This document shows positions 17,548 to 27,112 of a DNA stretch of 64,000 nt, in pieces. The notes beneath the pieces were generated by a model. The model saw only the letters and a list, made by a program, of their open reading frames with translations. It did not search any database and had not been told where the DNA came from. Position 1 is the first letter of the stretch. Each line of letters begins with the position of its first letter. Source of the DNA: SIG714 sp964638675. GTDB lineage: Bacteria; Bacillota; Clostridia; Oscillospirales; CAG-272. The stretch covers positions 62,001 through 126,000 of the forward strand of contig CAZXAU010000002.1 in the NCBI GenBank assembly GCA_964638675.1. Reading direction: 5' to 3'. Position numbers and translations under genes: made by a program.

Positions 17548-19719
17548 CTATGACATATAAGTTATCTCGGTTATGATGTTAGAAACAAACGAGAGCATCT
17601 TTATTATAAGTCCTGAGAAAAGTACCATAATGAACATAATTACTGCCATAACAACAATTGTTGCGAGCGTCATAATAATGTTCTTGCCTATTGTGAAATC
17701 GTGTGTAACCATTATTCCGAAGAATACAAGTATACCTACCCACACCCATGCAATTCCGCTTATCAGGTTGATGAATGTGACCTCGGATGATGTAACAAAG
17801 TTTGAAAGTATCGTCGAAAGAACTATCATGAATGAGAGCGGAGCAGTAGCATATCCCACTGCCACGAAGATGTCCTTAAGACTTCCTTCTCCTTCAAACA
17901 GTGTTGTAAGGCACCAGTTTGCAATGACAAAAAGCAAAACCGGAACTATTATTGAAACGATCTGTCCGAGAATACTTGAATACGAGAGTTTTCCCGAAGT
18001 GAAGATATAAGACTGACCTGCCGACTGATATGTAAATGCGAAAATTACAAGTGCAAGCCAGAAAAGTGCACCTCTCAGCGAGCCTCTCTTTTCATGTTTA
18101 AGATCCCAGAATCCGTCAAAAGGATGGAACATGAGATGGAAAGCATACAGAACTTCTTCGCCAAACGATTTCTTTCCGATCTTCAGTGACGTAGCTCTGT
18201 TTTTCTTGTTTGCCCATTTAAAGAAGAGTGAAACTGCCACTATAAAGGCAACGATCACTATTACTATAAGCAGGAGCGTTTTTGATACGATCTCTTTTCT
18301 GTACTGCTTGAAAGCGTTTGAGTAATTTTCTACGTCGTACGCCGCCTTATAATACTTCATTGCACCTTGCCAGTCGTTTGCAAGATAGAGGTTATCTCCG
18401 ATTCCGACATATGCCGCATCGTAGTTGTTGTTACTCCTCAGAATTGAACGCCAGTCATTTGCAGCCTCGTCATATTTTCTTTCATTTGTGTGACGGAGTG
18501 CGGTCAGAATAATCTCACCGTATTCTGTACGTTCGTATATAATGACCGAATTACTGTCTGCATCAAGAACGAGAAGATAATGGAGATCGTCTTCTTCAAG
18601 GTCCTGATAGCAAAGTCCTACGCCACGCTTGAAGTTTCCGAGCTGTGTTCCCTGATCTCCGAATACAGCAAGGAGGTTACCGTTTTTATCATACGTGAAG
18701 ATATGACTTCTCTTCTGGTCGAGTATCGACCATGTTTCCTGTTGACCGAGTGCTACATCAATGATCGTCGAGGGTCCTGTCGGAACTCCGTTGTATGTCG
18801 ATGTCAATGAATTGCTTACCGTTACTTCTCCGGACGGTCCGAAGAAGCCGTTACGTCTCATGATATCCTTACCCGAAGCATTCAGCTTTTTGACAGTTGC
18901 GTAGTCGCCGGAGCCGCTCTTTGTTGATGCCTGCTGCTGCGATGCATAATCATCCGGGAATTCAATTGTGACATAAATGAAACCTTTTTCATCTATATCA
19001 ATGTTGTTGTATGGTGTCGGGACAGCGGAATCTTGCTGTTCACGCTGTTCTGCTGTCATGAATTTTCTCCAGAAAAGCTCGAAAGCGTCAACAACGACCT
19101 TCTGTGCACCGATAAATGCCGCAAAACTTCCGTCTGCATTCAGCGAAATAATACCTTCGTTTGCCGTTGAAGAAACAACATAAATACGCTTTGAATCGTC
19201 AACCGCCAATGCGATAGGGGTATAGGAGGATCCTTCCTCGAAGACATCCGATTCGGGGGCTTTGTAGGAACGCAAGAAGTTATATTCCTTATCGAACACA
19301 ACAACTCTCGAGTTGCCTGTATCGGCTACATATATCTCGCCGTCCTTACAGATATACAGACCGTTAGGTGAAGTAAGTGCATCTGCATTTCCGTATTCGT
19401 TTCTGAATGATGTGATTATCTTTATAACCTTCCAGTATTTTGAAAGAACGACTATTCTGTTGTTTTCAGGGTCTGCTATATAGACCTTTCCGTCCCGGTC
19501 AACCGTAATATCTGTCGGTTTCTTGAGTGGAGTTTTTTCGTCAAGTCCCATAAATGAGCTGTCAATCTGCTTATACGGTCTGTAATACTCCGGCGATTTG
19601 AGCGGTAATCCTGCTATATCATATGTATATGTATAGAAGTATGAGGCATTTGATGAAATTCCGCCCACAATAAGCACGAGCATAAGGACGAGGGCTGTTA
19701 TTCTTAATGTTTTCTTCAT
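17548..19719 (-). CDS. NHL-propeller / TPR / YIP1 membrane protein
   Basis: A 723-residue membrane protein. An N-terminal signal-like segment is followed by an extracytoplasmic beta-propeller made of NHL repeats (PTDITVDRDGKVYIADPENN, SPNGLYICKDGEIYVADTGN and others, about residues 65-400). A TPR-like pair follows (about 410-470, RHTNERKYDEAANDWRSILR, LANDWQGAMKYYKAAYDVEN). Next come a membrane anchor (about 480-500) and a YIP1-family domain with five further membrane segments (about 545-710). This protein, the DUF5696-like protein and the permeases form a set I have seen together in Firmicutes. A role as sensor or scaffold of the importer is inference. Spacing to both neighbours is under 20 bases. 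Confidence 0.87.
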   Translation of the reverse strand: MKKTLRITALVLMLVLIVGGISSNASYFYTYTYDIAGLPLKSPEYYRPYKQIDSSFMGLDEKTPLKKPTDITVDRDGKVYIADPENNRIVVLSKYWKVIKIITSFRNEYGNADALTSPNGLYICKDGEIYVADTGNSRVVVFDKEYNFLRSYKAPESDVFEEGSSYTPIALAVDDSKRIYVVSSTANEGIISLNADGSFAAFIGAQKVVVDAFELFWRKFMTAEQREQQDSAVPTPYNNIDIDEKGFIYVTIEFPDDYASQQQASTKSGSGDYATVKKLNASGKDIMRRNGFFGPSGEVTVSNSLTSTYNGVPTGPSTIIDVALGQQETWSILDQKRSHIFTYDKNGNLLAVFGDQGTQLGNFKRGVGLCYQDLEEDDLHYLLVLDADSNSVIIYERTEYGEIILTALRHTNERKYDEAANDWRSILRSNNNYDAAYVGIGDNLYLANDWQGAMKYYKAAYDVENYSNAFKQYRKEIVSKTLLLIVIVIVAFIVAVSLFFKWANKKNRATSLKIGKKSFGEEVLYAFHLMFHPFDGFWDLKHEKRGSLRGALFWLALVIFAFTYQSAGQSYIFTSGKLSYSSILGQIVSIIVPVLLFVIANWCLTTLFEGEGSLKDIFVAVGYATAPLSFMIVLSTILSNFVTSSEVTFINLISGIAWVWVGILVFFGIMVTHDFTIGKNIIMTLATIVVMAVIMFIMVLFSGLIIKMLSFVSNIITEITYMS

Positions 19720-19732
19720 TTTACCTTCCTCC

Positions 19733-20608
19733 TTAATCCTTCATACCTGATGTAGACATCGTTTCTATAATATTACTCTGTGTAATAAGGAAAACGATGA
19801 CAGGCACAAGCATCATTACAACACCGGATGCGGCACCGGCACCCGAACGAACAATACCTCCTGCAATGATCTGGTTAATTGCATAGTTGAATGTTTTGAG
19901 CTGTTCACTGTAGACATATATCGTGGTTCCATAATTCCAGAGTGACTGGAAGGAGTAAACGATAAGTGTGAGCCAAGCCGGTTTAACCATCGGCATTGCG
20001 ATAGTCAGGAAAATTCTGAATTCCTTTGCACCGTCAAGACGGGCACTTTCAAGGACAGAATCCGAAACGCTTGAATCCATAAACTGCTTCATGAGGTAAA
20101 GACCGAGGGTTGAACCCCATGCCGGAACAAGCATTGCCCAATATGTATCAACGAAATGTATCTTCGACATGATAATAAATGATGTTATCGATCCGACTGT
20201 CGAATGGAACATAAGCGAATATACAACAAGCTGGAACATGACCTGTCTGCCCGGGAATCTCATCTTCGAGAAGACATATGCCGCAAGTGAACCGAATATA
20301 AGGTTTCCGCCTGTGCCGGCTACTGTGATAAGTACTGTATTGAATATATATCTTGAGAAAGGAACCCAGGATGTATTCATAAGACGGAACAGGTCAGCGT
20401 AGTTTTTAGTCGTCGGGCTGATTGGGAGAAACCTCGGCGGGAAGCGAAGAAGCTCGTCAAGCGGTTTGAACGACTGAGCTATCGCATAAAACATAGGTAA
20501 AAACATAAATACGCCGAGAATAACAAGGAATATTGTGATTCCCGCATCGCCGCCCGCCGAACGGTTGAGGACGACCGAATGCTTTCTTACTCTTAATTTC
20601 CTGCTCAT
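19733..20608 (-). CDS. carbohydrate ABC transporter permease, MalG type (pair 1)
   Basis: A 291-residue six-span permease. The EAA motif is LESARLDGAKEFRIFLTIAM followed by PMVKPAWL. The segment FKPLDELLRFPPRFLPISPT near the N-terminus is typical of the MalG family. Its start overlaps the end of the MalF partner by four bases (ATGA), a sign of coupled translation. It belongs to the same operon as the giant binding protein and is probably its primary membrane partner together with the upstream gene. Confidence 0.94.
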   Translation of the reverse strand: MSRKLRVRKHSVVLNRSAGGDAGITIFLVILGVFMFLPMFYAIAQSFKPLDELLRFPPRFLPISPTTKNYADLFRLMNTSWVPFSRYIFNTVLITVAGTGGNLIFGSLAAYVFSKMRFPGRQVMFQLVVYSLMFHSTVGSITSFIIMSKIHFVDTYWAMLVPAWGSTLGLYLMKQFMDSSVSDSVLESARLDGAKEFRIFLTIAMPMVKPAWLTLIVYSFQSLWNYGTTIYVYSEQLKTFNYAINQIIAGGIVRSGAGAASGVVMMLVPVIVFLITQSNIIETMSTSGMKD

Positions 20609-21567
20609 GATTGACCTACCTTTGAAATAAGTTTTCTTACGACAAAGTTTGATCCTATCATTATTATAAAGAGGACCGTGGCTATTGCCGATGCGTATCC
20701 GATCTCATACCTTGCTCCGCCGTAGTCATCAAGGTGGTGAGTTATCGTGTGACACGCATAGTCTGTTGAGGGGAATCCACAGAGTGCTGTAACAACTCCG
20801 CCGAATCCGAATGAATTTGTGATAGTAAGGATAGCCGAGAAAAGAAGCTGCGGCTTCATGACCGGCAATGTGACATACCAAAGCTCCTGCCAACGGTTTC
20901 TGATTCCGTCAACAGCTCCTGCTTCATACAGGCTTCGGTCAACTATCTGAAGTCCGGCTATGAATGAAAGGAATCCGGCACCGAGTGATGTCCAGAGTGC
21001 AACAATACAGCACAACGGCATCATGTAGGTGGTGTTTTTAAACCATTCTATCGGTGAGGAGATAATTCCGAGATCAAGCAGGAATCCGTTTACATATCCG
21101 TAAGAGTCTCCCGAGAAGAATATACCCCAAATTGTGTATATCGATCCGGAAATTGACGGTGCATAGAATATCAGCGTAACAACCGCTCTGATCTTCGGCG
21201 GAAGCTCATTGATGAACCACGCAACGAGGAAGGACAGCAGATATGAACCCGGTCCTGTAATCACCGCAAATACCAATGTGTTCTGAACTGCGATAATAAA
21301 TATATCGTCATTCAGGAAGAGTCGTATATAGTTTTCAGCTCCGAGCCAGATAGGTGCCTCGAGCATATTGAAAGATGTAAAACTGTAGTATACCGAAAGT
21401 ACGACGGGTACTACCGTGAACGTAAGGAAGACAATATAGAATGGAGCGACCATTATGTACGCTATCCAATTCCGCCTCATTTCCTTGAACATCCAGGCGA
21501 CCTTCGACATTTCTTTTCTTGACACCGCTTTTTTCTTCGGTGCCTTTATCGCCATAGAATCTGACAC
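20605..21567 (-). CDS. carbohydrate ABC transporter permease, MalF type (pair 1)
   Basis: A 320-residue sugar-importer permease; the EAA motif reads LYEAGAVDGIRNRWQELWYV, followed by LPVMKPQL. The reading frame stays open upstream to 21669. The best start is a GTG at 21567, because an AAGGAG site lies nine bases before it; the peptide then begins with VSDSMAIKAPKK. The first permease gene follows the binding protein after an unusually long gap of about 290 bases that contains a strong hairpin, so pair 1 may be expressed at a lower level than the binding protein. Confidence 0.9.
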   Translation of the reverse strand: MSDSMAIKAPKKKAVSRKEMSKVAWMFKEMRRNWIAYIMVAPFYIVFLTFTVVPVVLSVYYSFTSFNMLEAPIWLGAENYIRLFLNDDIFIIAVQNTLVFAVITGPGSYLLSFLVAWFINELPPKIRAVVTLIFYAPSISGSIYTIWGIFFSGDSYGYVNGFLLDLGIISSPIEWFKNTTYMMPLCCIVALWTSLGAGFLSFIAGLQIVDRSLYEAGAVDGIRNRWQELWYVTLPVMKPQLLFSAILTITNSFGFGGVVTALCGFPSTDYACHTITHHLDDYGGARYEIGYASAIATVLFIIMIGSNFVVRKLISKVGQS

Positions 21568-21710
21568 TTGTTTCTTCTCCTTATTATTATTTTTGTTGTC
21601 ATGGGTCGTAAATGCAGGGCTTATCTGAACTCTTATGTCATTCTCTGTAAAACAGCCGTTGACAAACATCGCCGTTAAAAGCCGATGCGATTTCAGTATT
21701 TATCGGTGTC

Positions 21711-21740
21711 CTGCACGAAGCGTTTTGTTGCTTCGTGCAG
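21711..21740 (-). other. intercistronic stem-loop between binding-protein and permease genes
   Basis: A perfect 11-base-pair stem (CTGCACGAAGC with GCTTCGTGCAG) and an 8-base loop, without a following T run. A second small hairpin (GTCCTG/CAGGAC, 21848-21865) covers the stop codon of the binding-protein gene. Together they fit a message-protecting or partial-termination site; this function is inferred. Confidence 0.65.
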
Positions 21741-21858
21741 TTTCAGCGACCTCACAAAGATCTGACCTTTACAACCATGAAGTATCTCTTGTGATCGTGC
21801 TTGCCTTTCCGTAATTAATTATAATTCCGTTTTCCAGTTTTCCGGGTGTCCTGTTTTG

Positions 21859-24800
21859 TCAGGACGTTTCGATTACTGCAAGGTGGAATTCTTTGCGTTT
21901 ACGGGTAAGCTCGCTGTTGATGTCGATCACGTACTCAAGGAGTGATTCAACCGGATCGGCATTGTTATTGTAAACATTGAGGAATGAGAAGTTGACATAA
22001 CGGTCTATAATATATCCGCCGGGATACTCTCTGACCGCAGACAGATGCTTGAACTGCTCATTGAGGTTGTTCATTTCACTTGTGGTCCATGGCAGTGAAC
22101 GAAGTGCAGCGATGTTTGCTGTCGGGTGCTTTGAAACAGTACCGAGGACAGCTGTAAGCTCGCTTGCATAAGAAGTTTGCGTTGTTTCTGAAACAAACCA
22201 CTTCATGAACTGCCAAGCATGCTCTGTCTTGTCGTTTGCTGTTTTATTTCCGTCTTTATCAAGATCTCTTGCTCCGTTGAGCATAATAAGTGCAGATGTT
22301 CCAGAAAGTGCTGTGTTGTTTATCGAAACAACATTTCCGTCGTCGTCATACTCTGCAACTCCGGGAATCGGAATGAATTCCCAAAGTCCCTTGATCTCGG
22401 TCGCATAAACCGAAAGCTCGGTGTATGTTGTATATGCTACAATTCCTATAGGCATTTCACCTGTACGGAAACGTGATGAGAATGCATATGAAATGGGGAA
22501 TCTGTATTGCTGGAAATATGTACACAGAGATTCAAATGCGGAAAGTGCCACATTGGAATTAAGATTGATCTGCTGACCGCCATTGGCATACAGATCTCCT
22601 CCCATCTGATAAAGGAAGAGTTCAAGACCTGCAAGCGATGTCGGCATTGCAACTTCCATGTTGTTGGTCATAAGCACGCCGATTACAGCATCAAGGTCTT
22701 CCCATGTCTTCGGAGGCTCGATTCCGAGCTGTGCAAATACATCGGCACGGTAGAACAGCATGTTGAAGGTCTGCTCTGCCGGAACACCCCAATAGGAATA
22801 TTTACGCATGTAATTCTTATCCATTACGCCTTTATCGTCAATAACATAGTTTCCGTTTGTATTGGCGTCGTATTTTGCCTTGTCGTCCGAATCGCTGGCA
22901 AGTGCATCGTATTCGGCACGTGAGATAACGTAATAGTCCTGATATTTAGCCTGCTCTTCTTTGCTGAGCTTTTCATAATCTTCAATTGTTATTACTTCAT
23001 CAAGCTCAAGCGGCAGCCATGCAGCATCCGAGAACCATGATTTGATATTATCTTCATCATTCTCTATGAAATCGGTAAGTTCAACAAGCGCATTACGAAT
23101 TGCCCAGTTGATTACATCTCCGCTTCCGTGTCCTACAGATACATCAGGTCCGACGCCTGCAAGAACCGAAGGAAGAAGCGAACCGCCTGCAACAAGCTTA
23201 AGGTTGACTCCTATATACGAACCGTCATCTGTAAGTTTATTTGAATTAGGTGTGAACTCGTTGTTTACAAGGTTTCTGATGATCTGTGTCTGGTCACGTG
23301 CTGTCGAAACCCAAACCTCGATTGAATCAGAATCTACCTTGGAAAGCTGTCCGAGTGTGTCATAGTTGTGCGAGAAGCTTGCAATAAACATACGAAGTTC
23401 GAATACAAATCCCTGCCAGAAACTGGGCAGAGGATTGGGAAGGTCATCTTCTCCTGCATCTCCGGATGTGATCTCGAAATAATCAAGCTCGAGAGGTGTT
23501 TTGCGTGCATCGTTGATCCATGTTCCGAGTGTTCCGAGGTAACCTTTCAGGTTGCTGAGGTTGCCTGCGATCTCGTCCTCGTTTCTACCCATTTTCTCAA
23601 TGAGCTTTGCAACCGTTTCAAGCGTCGTGATCTGAGAACCGACATCCTTTGTAAGTGCTTTCAGCTCATCGATGATACCGTAAAGTACAACAGACTGATT
23701 GTACAGCTCATCGATTGCTTCGGGTATTCTGCGGTAGAATCCGTAGTTTGTATTCGGGTCGGGAGTATTTCCCGCAATCATCAATATTTTTATATATGAA
23801 GAGTTTATTGCCTCAATCGATTCGTTTACACGTCGGATGATGTCCGAAACATCTCCGAGGTTAGCCTCGAATTCAATATAATTGACACCCTTCTCAAAAT
23901 AAATCATGAATTCGGTATCGCCGTCATTCAGATATCCTACCTGCCAGTCATCGGCATAGTTGTAACGGAGGTATGCTGCCTCATAGAAAGGAGTCGTGGC
24001 ATATTCTTCGCCCGGAAGCTGAACACGAAGTCTTCTTGAAACGAATGAACCCTTGAGTGTGTTCTGGATAAATCTCATGGAGATCTTGTAGAAGCCCGAT
24101 TCCGGAACTTCAACCTTGTATCTTATCCATTGTCCTACCATGTTCCATCTCTTGTCATCAACGCCGCCTCCGAGAGTATTGAGTATCTGGAGTGCAGGGT
24201 CCTGAGGAGATGTAATTGAGGATGTTCTGTCGTTTGTGGCATATATTGTATTCTCGGATGTAGAATCGGTGAATTCCGCTTCATATCTTATAGGAGTATC
24301 AAGTGAAACAACCGTGGCGCCCTTGTTTGTGTAGCTCTGTATGTAATCCTTGTAGCTGATCTCCTGTTCATACGGAACAAGCTCCAACTTCGCCACAGCC
24401 ATTGCTTCACGCTGAGCGTAAAGCTGAATTGTATGTCTTCCTTCAGTGAAACAGAATTCAAGCGGCTGAACATAATATCCGGTGGAGTCGCTGAAACACG
24501 TCTCTCTCCATGACGCAACCATGGACGCTCCGGGACGGATCTCATTGCCGTTGATATCAGGCTGGAATGAATACATTCCCGAAGGGTCGGTGTGTGTCGG
24601 CGAACTTATTGAAAGTTTATTTTCCGAGATCCATTTGTTGATCGAATCAACAGTAAGATAATCGCAGACATAGGTCTTTGTAAAGCCGATGTATGCCGCC
24701 TCGTAGAAAGGAATCTCTCCGTCAATATAAAGCGAACGCTCTATGGATGTCTGCTTACTCGAGTCGGTAGTCTCGGAATAATACAGTATCCTGATCGTAT

Positions 24801-25197
24801 AGAAGCCTGCCGCTCCTTCCGGAATATCGACCGTCCATCCTACACTTCCTTCGCTCGGAAGGTATATGGCGTCTTTATCGCCCTTATAATTCGCATCCGT
24901 CTGTCCGTTAAGATAAACACGGTATCCTTCAGCGGTTGTCAGCTCACTGTCCGGATTAAAGATGTCAATGGAAATGATTTGTTTGCCTTTCTCCATTCTC
25001 GAATACTTTGTCAAGTATTTCTCATAGGAGTCGGTGTTGATAATGCTTGAAAGATTTCCAAGTCCACCCGTTGTCGCATTATTATTTTCTTCTTTTTTTT
25101 CTGATTCTTCAGCGTGAATCGTCACGCAGAAAGATCCTAAAAGTGTCGTAAGTGCAAGCAATACAGCAATTATTCTTTTACACTTGCTTCTGCTCAT
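21859..25197 (-). CDS. giant extracellular solute-binding protein with N-terminal carbohydrate-binding-like modules
   Basis: A 1112-residue secreted protein; ordinary sugar-binding proteins are about 450. Two related beta-sandwich modules fill about residues 45-270 and 280-460. They resemble CBM6/35 or malectin-like folds: VGWTVDIPEGAAGFYTIRIL, and RYEAEF with FYKISMRF; both contain IPFYEAAYIGF/TPFYEAAYLRY. A helical stretch follows, then a family 1 solute-binding domain (about 610-1112) with FNMLFYRADVFAQLGIEPPK and TWEDLDAVI. The signal peptide ends at a type I site (IHA), not a lipobox, so how it stays at the membrane is unclear. I start at the ATG at 25197 because AGGAGG lies nine bases upstream; the frame remains open 16 codons further. 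It is the first gene of the operon. Confidence 0.9.
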   Translation of the reverse strand: MSRSKCKRIIAVLLALTTLLGSFCVTIHAEESEKKEENNNATTGGLGNLSSIINTDSYEKYLTKYSRMEKGKQIISIDIFNPDSELTTAEGYRVYLNGQTDANYKGDKDAIYLPSEGSVGWTVDIPEGAAGFYTIRILYYSETTDSSKQTSIERSLYIDGEIPFYEAAYIGFTKTYVCDYLTVDSINKWISENKLSISSPTHTDPSGMYSFQPDINGNEIRPGASMVASWRETCFSDSTGYYVQPLEFCFTEGRHTIQLYAQREAMAVAKLELVPYEQEISYKDYIQSYTNKGATVVSLDTPIRYEAEFTDSTSENTIYATNDRTSSITSPQDPALQILNTLGGGVDDKRWNMVGQWIRYKVEVPESGFYKISMRFIQNTLKGSFVSRRLRVQLPGEEYATTPFYEAAYLRYNYADDWQVGYLNDGDTEFMIYFEKGVNYIEFEANLGDVSDIIRRVNESIEAINSSYIKILMIAGNTPDPNTNYGFYRRIPEAIDELYNQSVVLYGIIDELKALTKDVGSQITTLETVAKLIEKMGRNEDEIAGNLSNLKGYLGTLGTWINDARKTPLELDYFEITSGDAGEDDLPNPLPSFWQGFVFELRMFIASFSHNYDTLGQLSKVDSDSIEVWVSTARDQTQIIRNLVNNEFTPNSNKLTDDGSYIGVNLKLVAGGSLLPSVLAGVGPDVSVGHGSGDVINWAIRNALVELTDFIENDEDNIKSWFSDAAWLPLELDEVITIEDYEKLSKEEQAKYQDYYVISRAEYDALASDSDDKAKYDANTNGNYVIDDKGVMDKNYMRKYSYWGVPAEQTFNMLFYRADVFAQLGIEPPKTWEDLDAVIGVLMTNNMEVAMPTSLAGLELFLYQMGGDLYANGGQQINLNSNVALSAFESLCTYFQQYRFPISYAFSSRFRTGEMPIGIVAYTTYTELSVYATEIKGLWEFIPIPGVAEYDDDGNVVSINNTALSGTSALIMLNGARDLDKDGNKTANDKTEHAWQFMKWFVSETTQTSYASELTAVLGTVSKHPTANIAALRSLPWTTSEMNNLNEQFKHLSAVREYPGGYIIDRYVNFSFLNVYNNNADPVESLLEYVIDINSELTRKRKEFHLAVIETS

Positions 25198-25379
25198 TGA
25201 AATAACCTCCTGAATCATTTTGGGTTTTGCGAAAAGGATTTTCAAAGCATTGCATAAACAAAGATGGTTCCGATTGCTCGGCTTCTCCCTTATTATCAGA
25301 GCCTTTGTCTATCCGAAAGGCATGATTCGCCTTCCCGGAATCCCCTCAAACGGAGATTTCCGTATCGTATTACCCCGAT

Positions 25380-25408
25380 ATCATACCATATATATATAAA
25401 AAAGTCAA
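25380..25408 (-). promoter_or_regulatory. promoter of the glycan-uptake operon
   Basis: Leftward TTGACT (25408-25403), a 17-base AT spacer and TATGAT (25385-25380). The leader of about 175 bases can fold into four successive short hairpins (CGGA/TCCG, GATTC/GAATC, GCCTTT/AAAGGC, CCGA/TCGG). I do not recognise a known riboswitch. Confidence 0.85.
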
Positions 25409-25755
25409 GGGATTAAATCAGACTTTTTTTATCCAATTTTGCCTGAGAAGCGAAAAAAACGATTTTTAAAAGATTTTTTTCGCCCATAATTTTCCACAGT
25501 TTGTACACTCAACCTCGTGTTTCCTAAAATGGCGTTTCAATGTCATTTCAGACAAAGTATATAAAATTTACTTTTTAATGCGTAGAACTCGAATCAATAA
25601 ATCATATAGTTTAGATAAGTAAATTTAAATTACTCATTTACATTGTGACAAAAACATATATTGTAAAATTCGCATTTTTCTGCATTGTTCAATATGCACA
25701 AAAAAATTGCATTTTTTTTTACATCAACAAGCTTGACCGATTTGCGAAACTGACA

Positions 25756-25800
25756 ATCAGCCGCTGTGCTTTGTAACAAATCACAGCGGCTGATCTTTTA
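25756..25800 (+). terminator. orphan terminator-like hairpin
   Basis: A perfect 13-base-pair stem (ATCAGCCGCTGTG with CACAGCGGCTGAT), a 13-base loop and CTTTTA. No rightward coding region precedes it. It could end an unseen small RNA or stop antisense transcription from the promoter region. Confidence 0.65.
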
Positions 25801-25963
25801 CTGAATTCCCTCTGCCATCCCCCACTCTTTTCAACAGCCATTTCTTTTATATCAACAGTGACCAAAATAATATATCTTTTCTGCAATACATTTTATAAAC
25901 AAATTCATCATGAAAATTGATTATAATAATATAAATATATTTAATAAAAAGGAAGAAAAAATA

Positions 25964-25992
25964 TTTACAAATCAAAAAATATGTGTTATAAT
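25964..25992 (+). promoter_or_regulatory. promoter of the DUF2232-gdpP unit
   Basis: TTTACA, a 17-base spacer and TATAAT preceded by TGT (extended -10), 47 bases before the start codon. Confidence 0.85.
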
Positions 25993-26039
25993 AGGAATAC
26001 ATGATCATTTATTCTGATACTGAAAGGAGCTGATCAGAT

Positions 26040-27095
26040 ATGGAAAACAACCTGTCAGCCAAAGCAAACTCTGTGAAAAGTCGATCGACTTTAAAGGCTG
26101 TTCTTTTTTCGGTTATTGCCGGAGCATTGCTTTTTGCCATACATCTGCCGTTTTATTTCTTTCCTGTCCCTGCCATATGTTATGTTGCGGCATGTATCTT
26201 TATGAGCGTTGCTATATCATATAAAGGCAACTTTAAATTACTCATAGCGGCACTTCCCTGCATTGTCTGCTCAGCTTTATTCGGGAATATCATTCTTATC
26301 GTATACCCGATATTCGCATGTCTGATAGCAATATCCGCAACTTATTCGGTCAGGTACTTTAAGGAAAAGAAATACACAGTCATCGCTGTGGCGGCAGTCT
26401 TCTTTATTATTCTTATCACCGTTGCATCGCTTTCAATGATCGACGCATATGGCTCGCTATCGTCTTCAGCGTTCAAATCACTGAATGATAACACCAAAAA
26501 GATATGGCTTGACTTTGTAAACGAAAACTCGGCCATAATCTCAGCTGCATTCGGCGATAATTTTGTCAGCATGGGAGAAGAAATATACAACGCTTATCTG
26601 ACACTCCTCCTTTATTTTTCGGTGGGACTTGTCATCGGTACCTGCGTCGCCATCGGCTATGTCTTCACTTTCGTCTATTATATTTTTATAAAAGAAAAAA
26701 ACGGGTGTCTGTATTCAGTAAAGCTGGAAAATTCAGGTCTGAATATATCGGCCTTTGGTGCGTCGCTCTACCTCATTTCGGTATTCATATCGACATTCAC
26801 AATATGGGGAATAATCTCACTGAAAATCCTGCTTGTATTCGCCAATCTGTCGCTCATATATTTTCCATTGTTTTTTGTATGCGGTCTGAAATATATAATT
26901 GCACGTTTACACACACGCAATCTGCCGACATTCTTCATTATTTTCCTATGTGTGACATTTTTCGTTACTCCGCTCTATCCCATCATCATTCTTTCGCTTT
27001 TCGGTGCAAGTAACACAATTACGCTCTCATTACAAAGAAAAATAATTGAAAACAGCAAAAGCAACAACAATGACAGCGATCGAAAAAACGATTGA
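26040..27095 (+). CDS. DUF2232 / YybS-like multipass membrane protein
   Basis: A 351-residue integral membrane protein with about eight hydrophobic segments, no catalytic motif and a polar Asn/Ser-rich C-terminus. Sequence identity to YybS is not obvious by eye. The assignment rests on size, topology and the gene order with gdpP and rplI, which is the same as yybS-yybT-rplI in Bacillus subtilis. The function of the family is unknown. The start follows AAAGGAG. Its stop codon lies 17 bases before the chosen start of gdpP, so the two are likely cotranscribed. Confidence 0.78.
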   Translation: MENNLSAKANSVKSRSTLKAVLFSVIAGALLFAIHLPFYFFPVPAICYVAACIFMSVAISYKGNFKLLIAALPCIVCSALFGNIILIVYPIFACLIAISATYSVRYFKEKKYTVIAVAAVFFIILITVASLSMIDAYGSLSSSAFKSLNDNTKKIWLDFVNENSAIISAAFGDNFVSMGEEIYNAYLTLLLYFSVGLVIGTCVAIGYVFTFVYYIFIKEKNGCLYSVKLENSGLNISAFGASLYLISVFISTFTIWGIISLKILLVFANLSLIYFPLFFVCGLKYIIARLHTRNLPTFFIIFLCVTFFVTPLYPIIILSLFGASNTITLSLQRKIIENSKSNNNDSDRKND

Positions 27096-27112
27096 TCAAT
27101 GAAGGAGGGCAT

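Larger units (their letters stand above)
25409..26039. other. intergenic stretch between divergent transcription units
   Basis: No credible gene is visible in this AT-rich region. It contains a terminator-like hairpin (25756-25800) that has no rightward gene in front of it, and the promoter of the next gene (25964-25992). Homopolymer A and T runs are frequent between 25430 and 25720. Confidence 0.6.
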
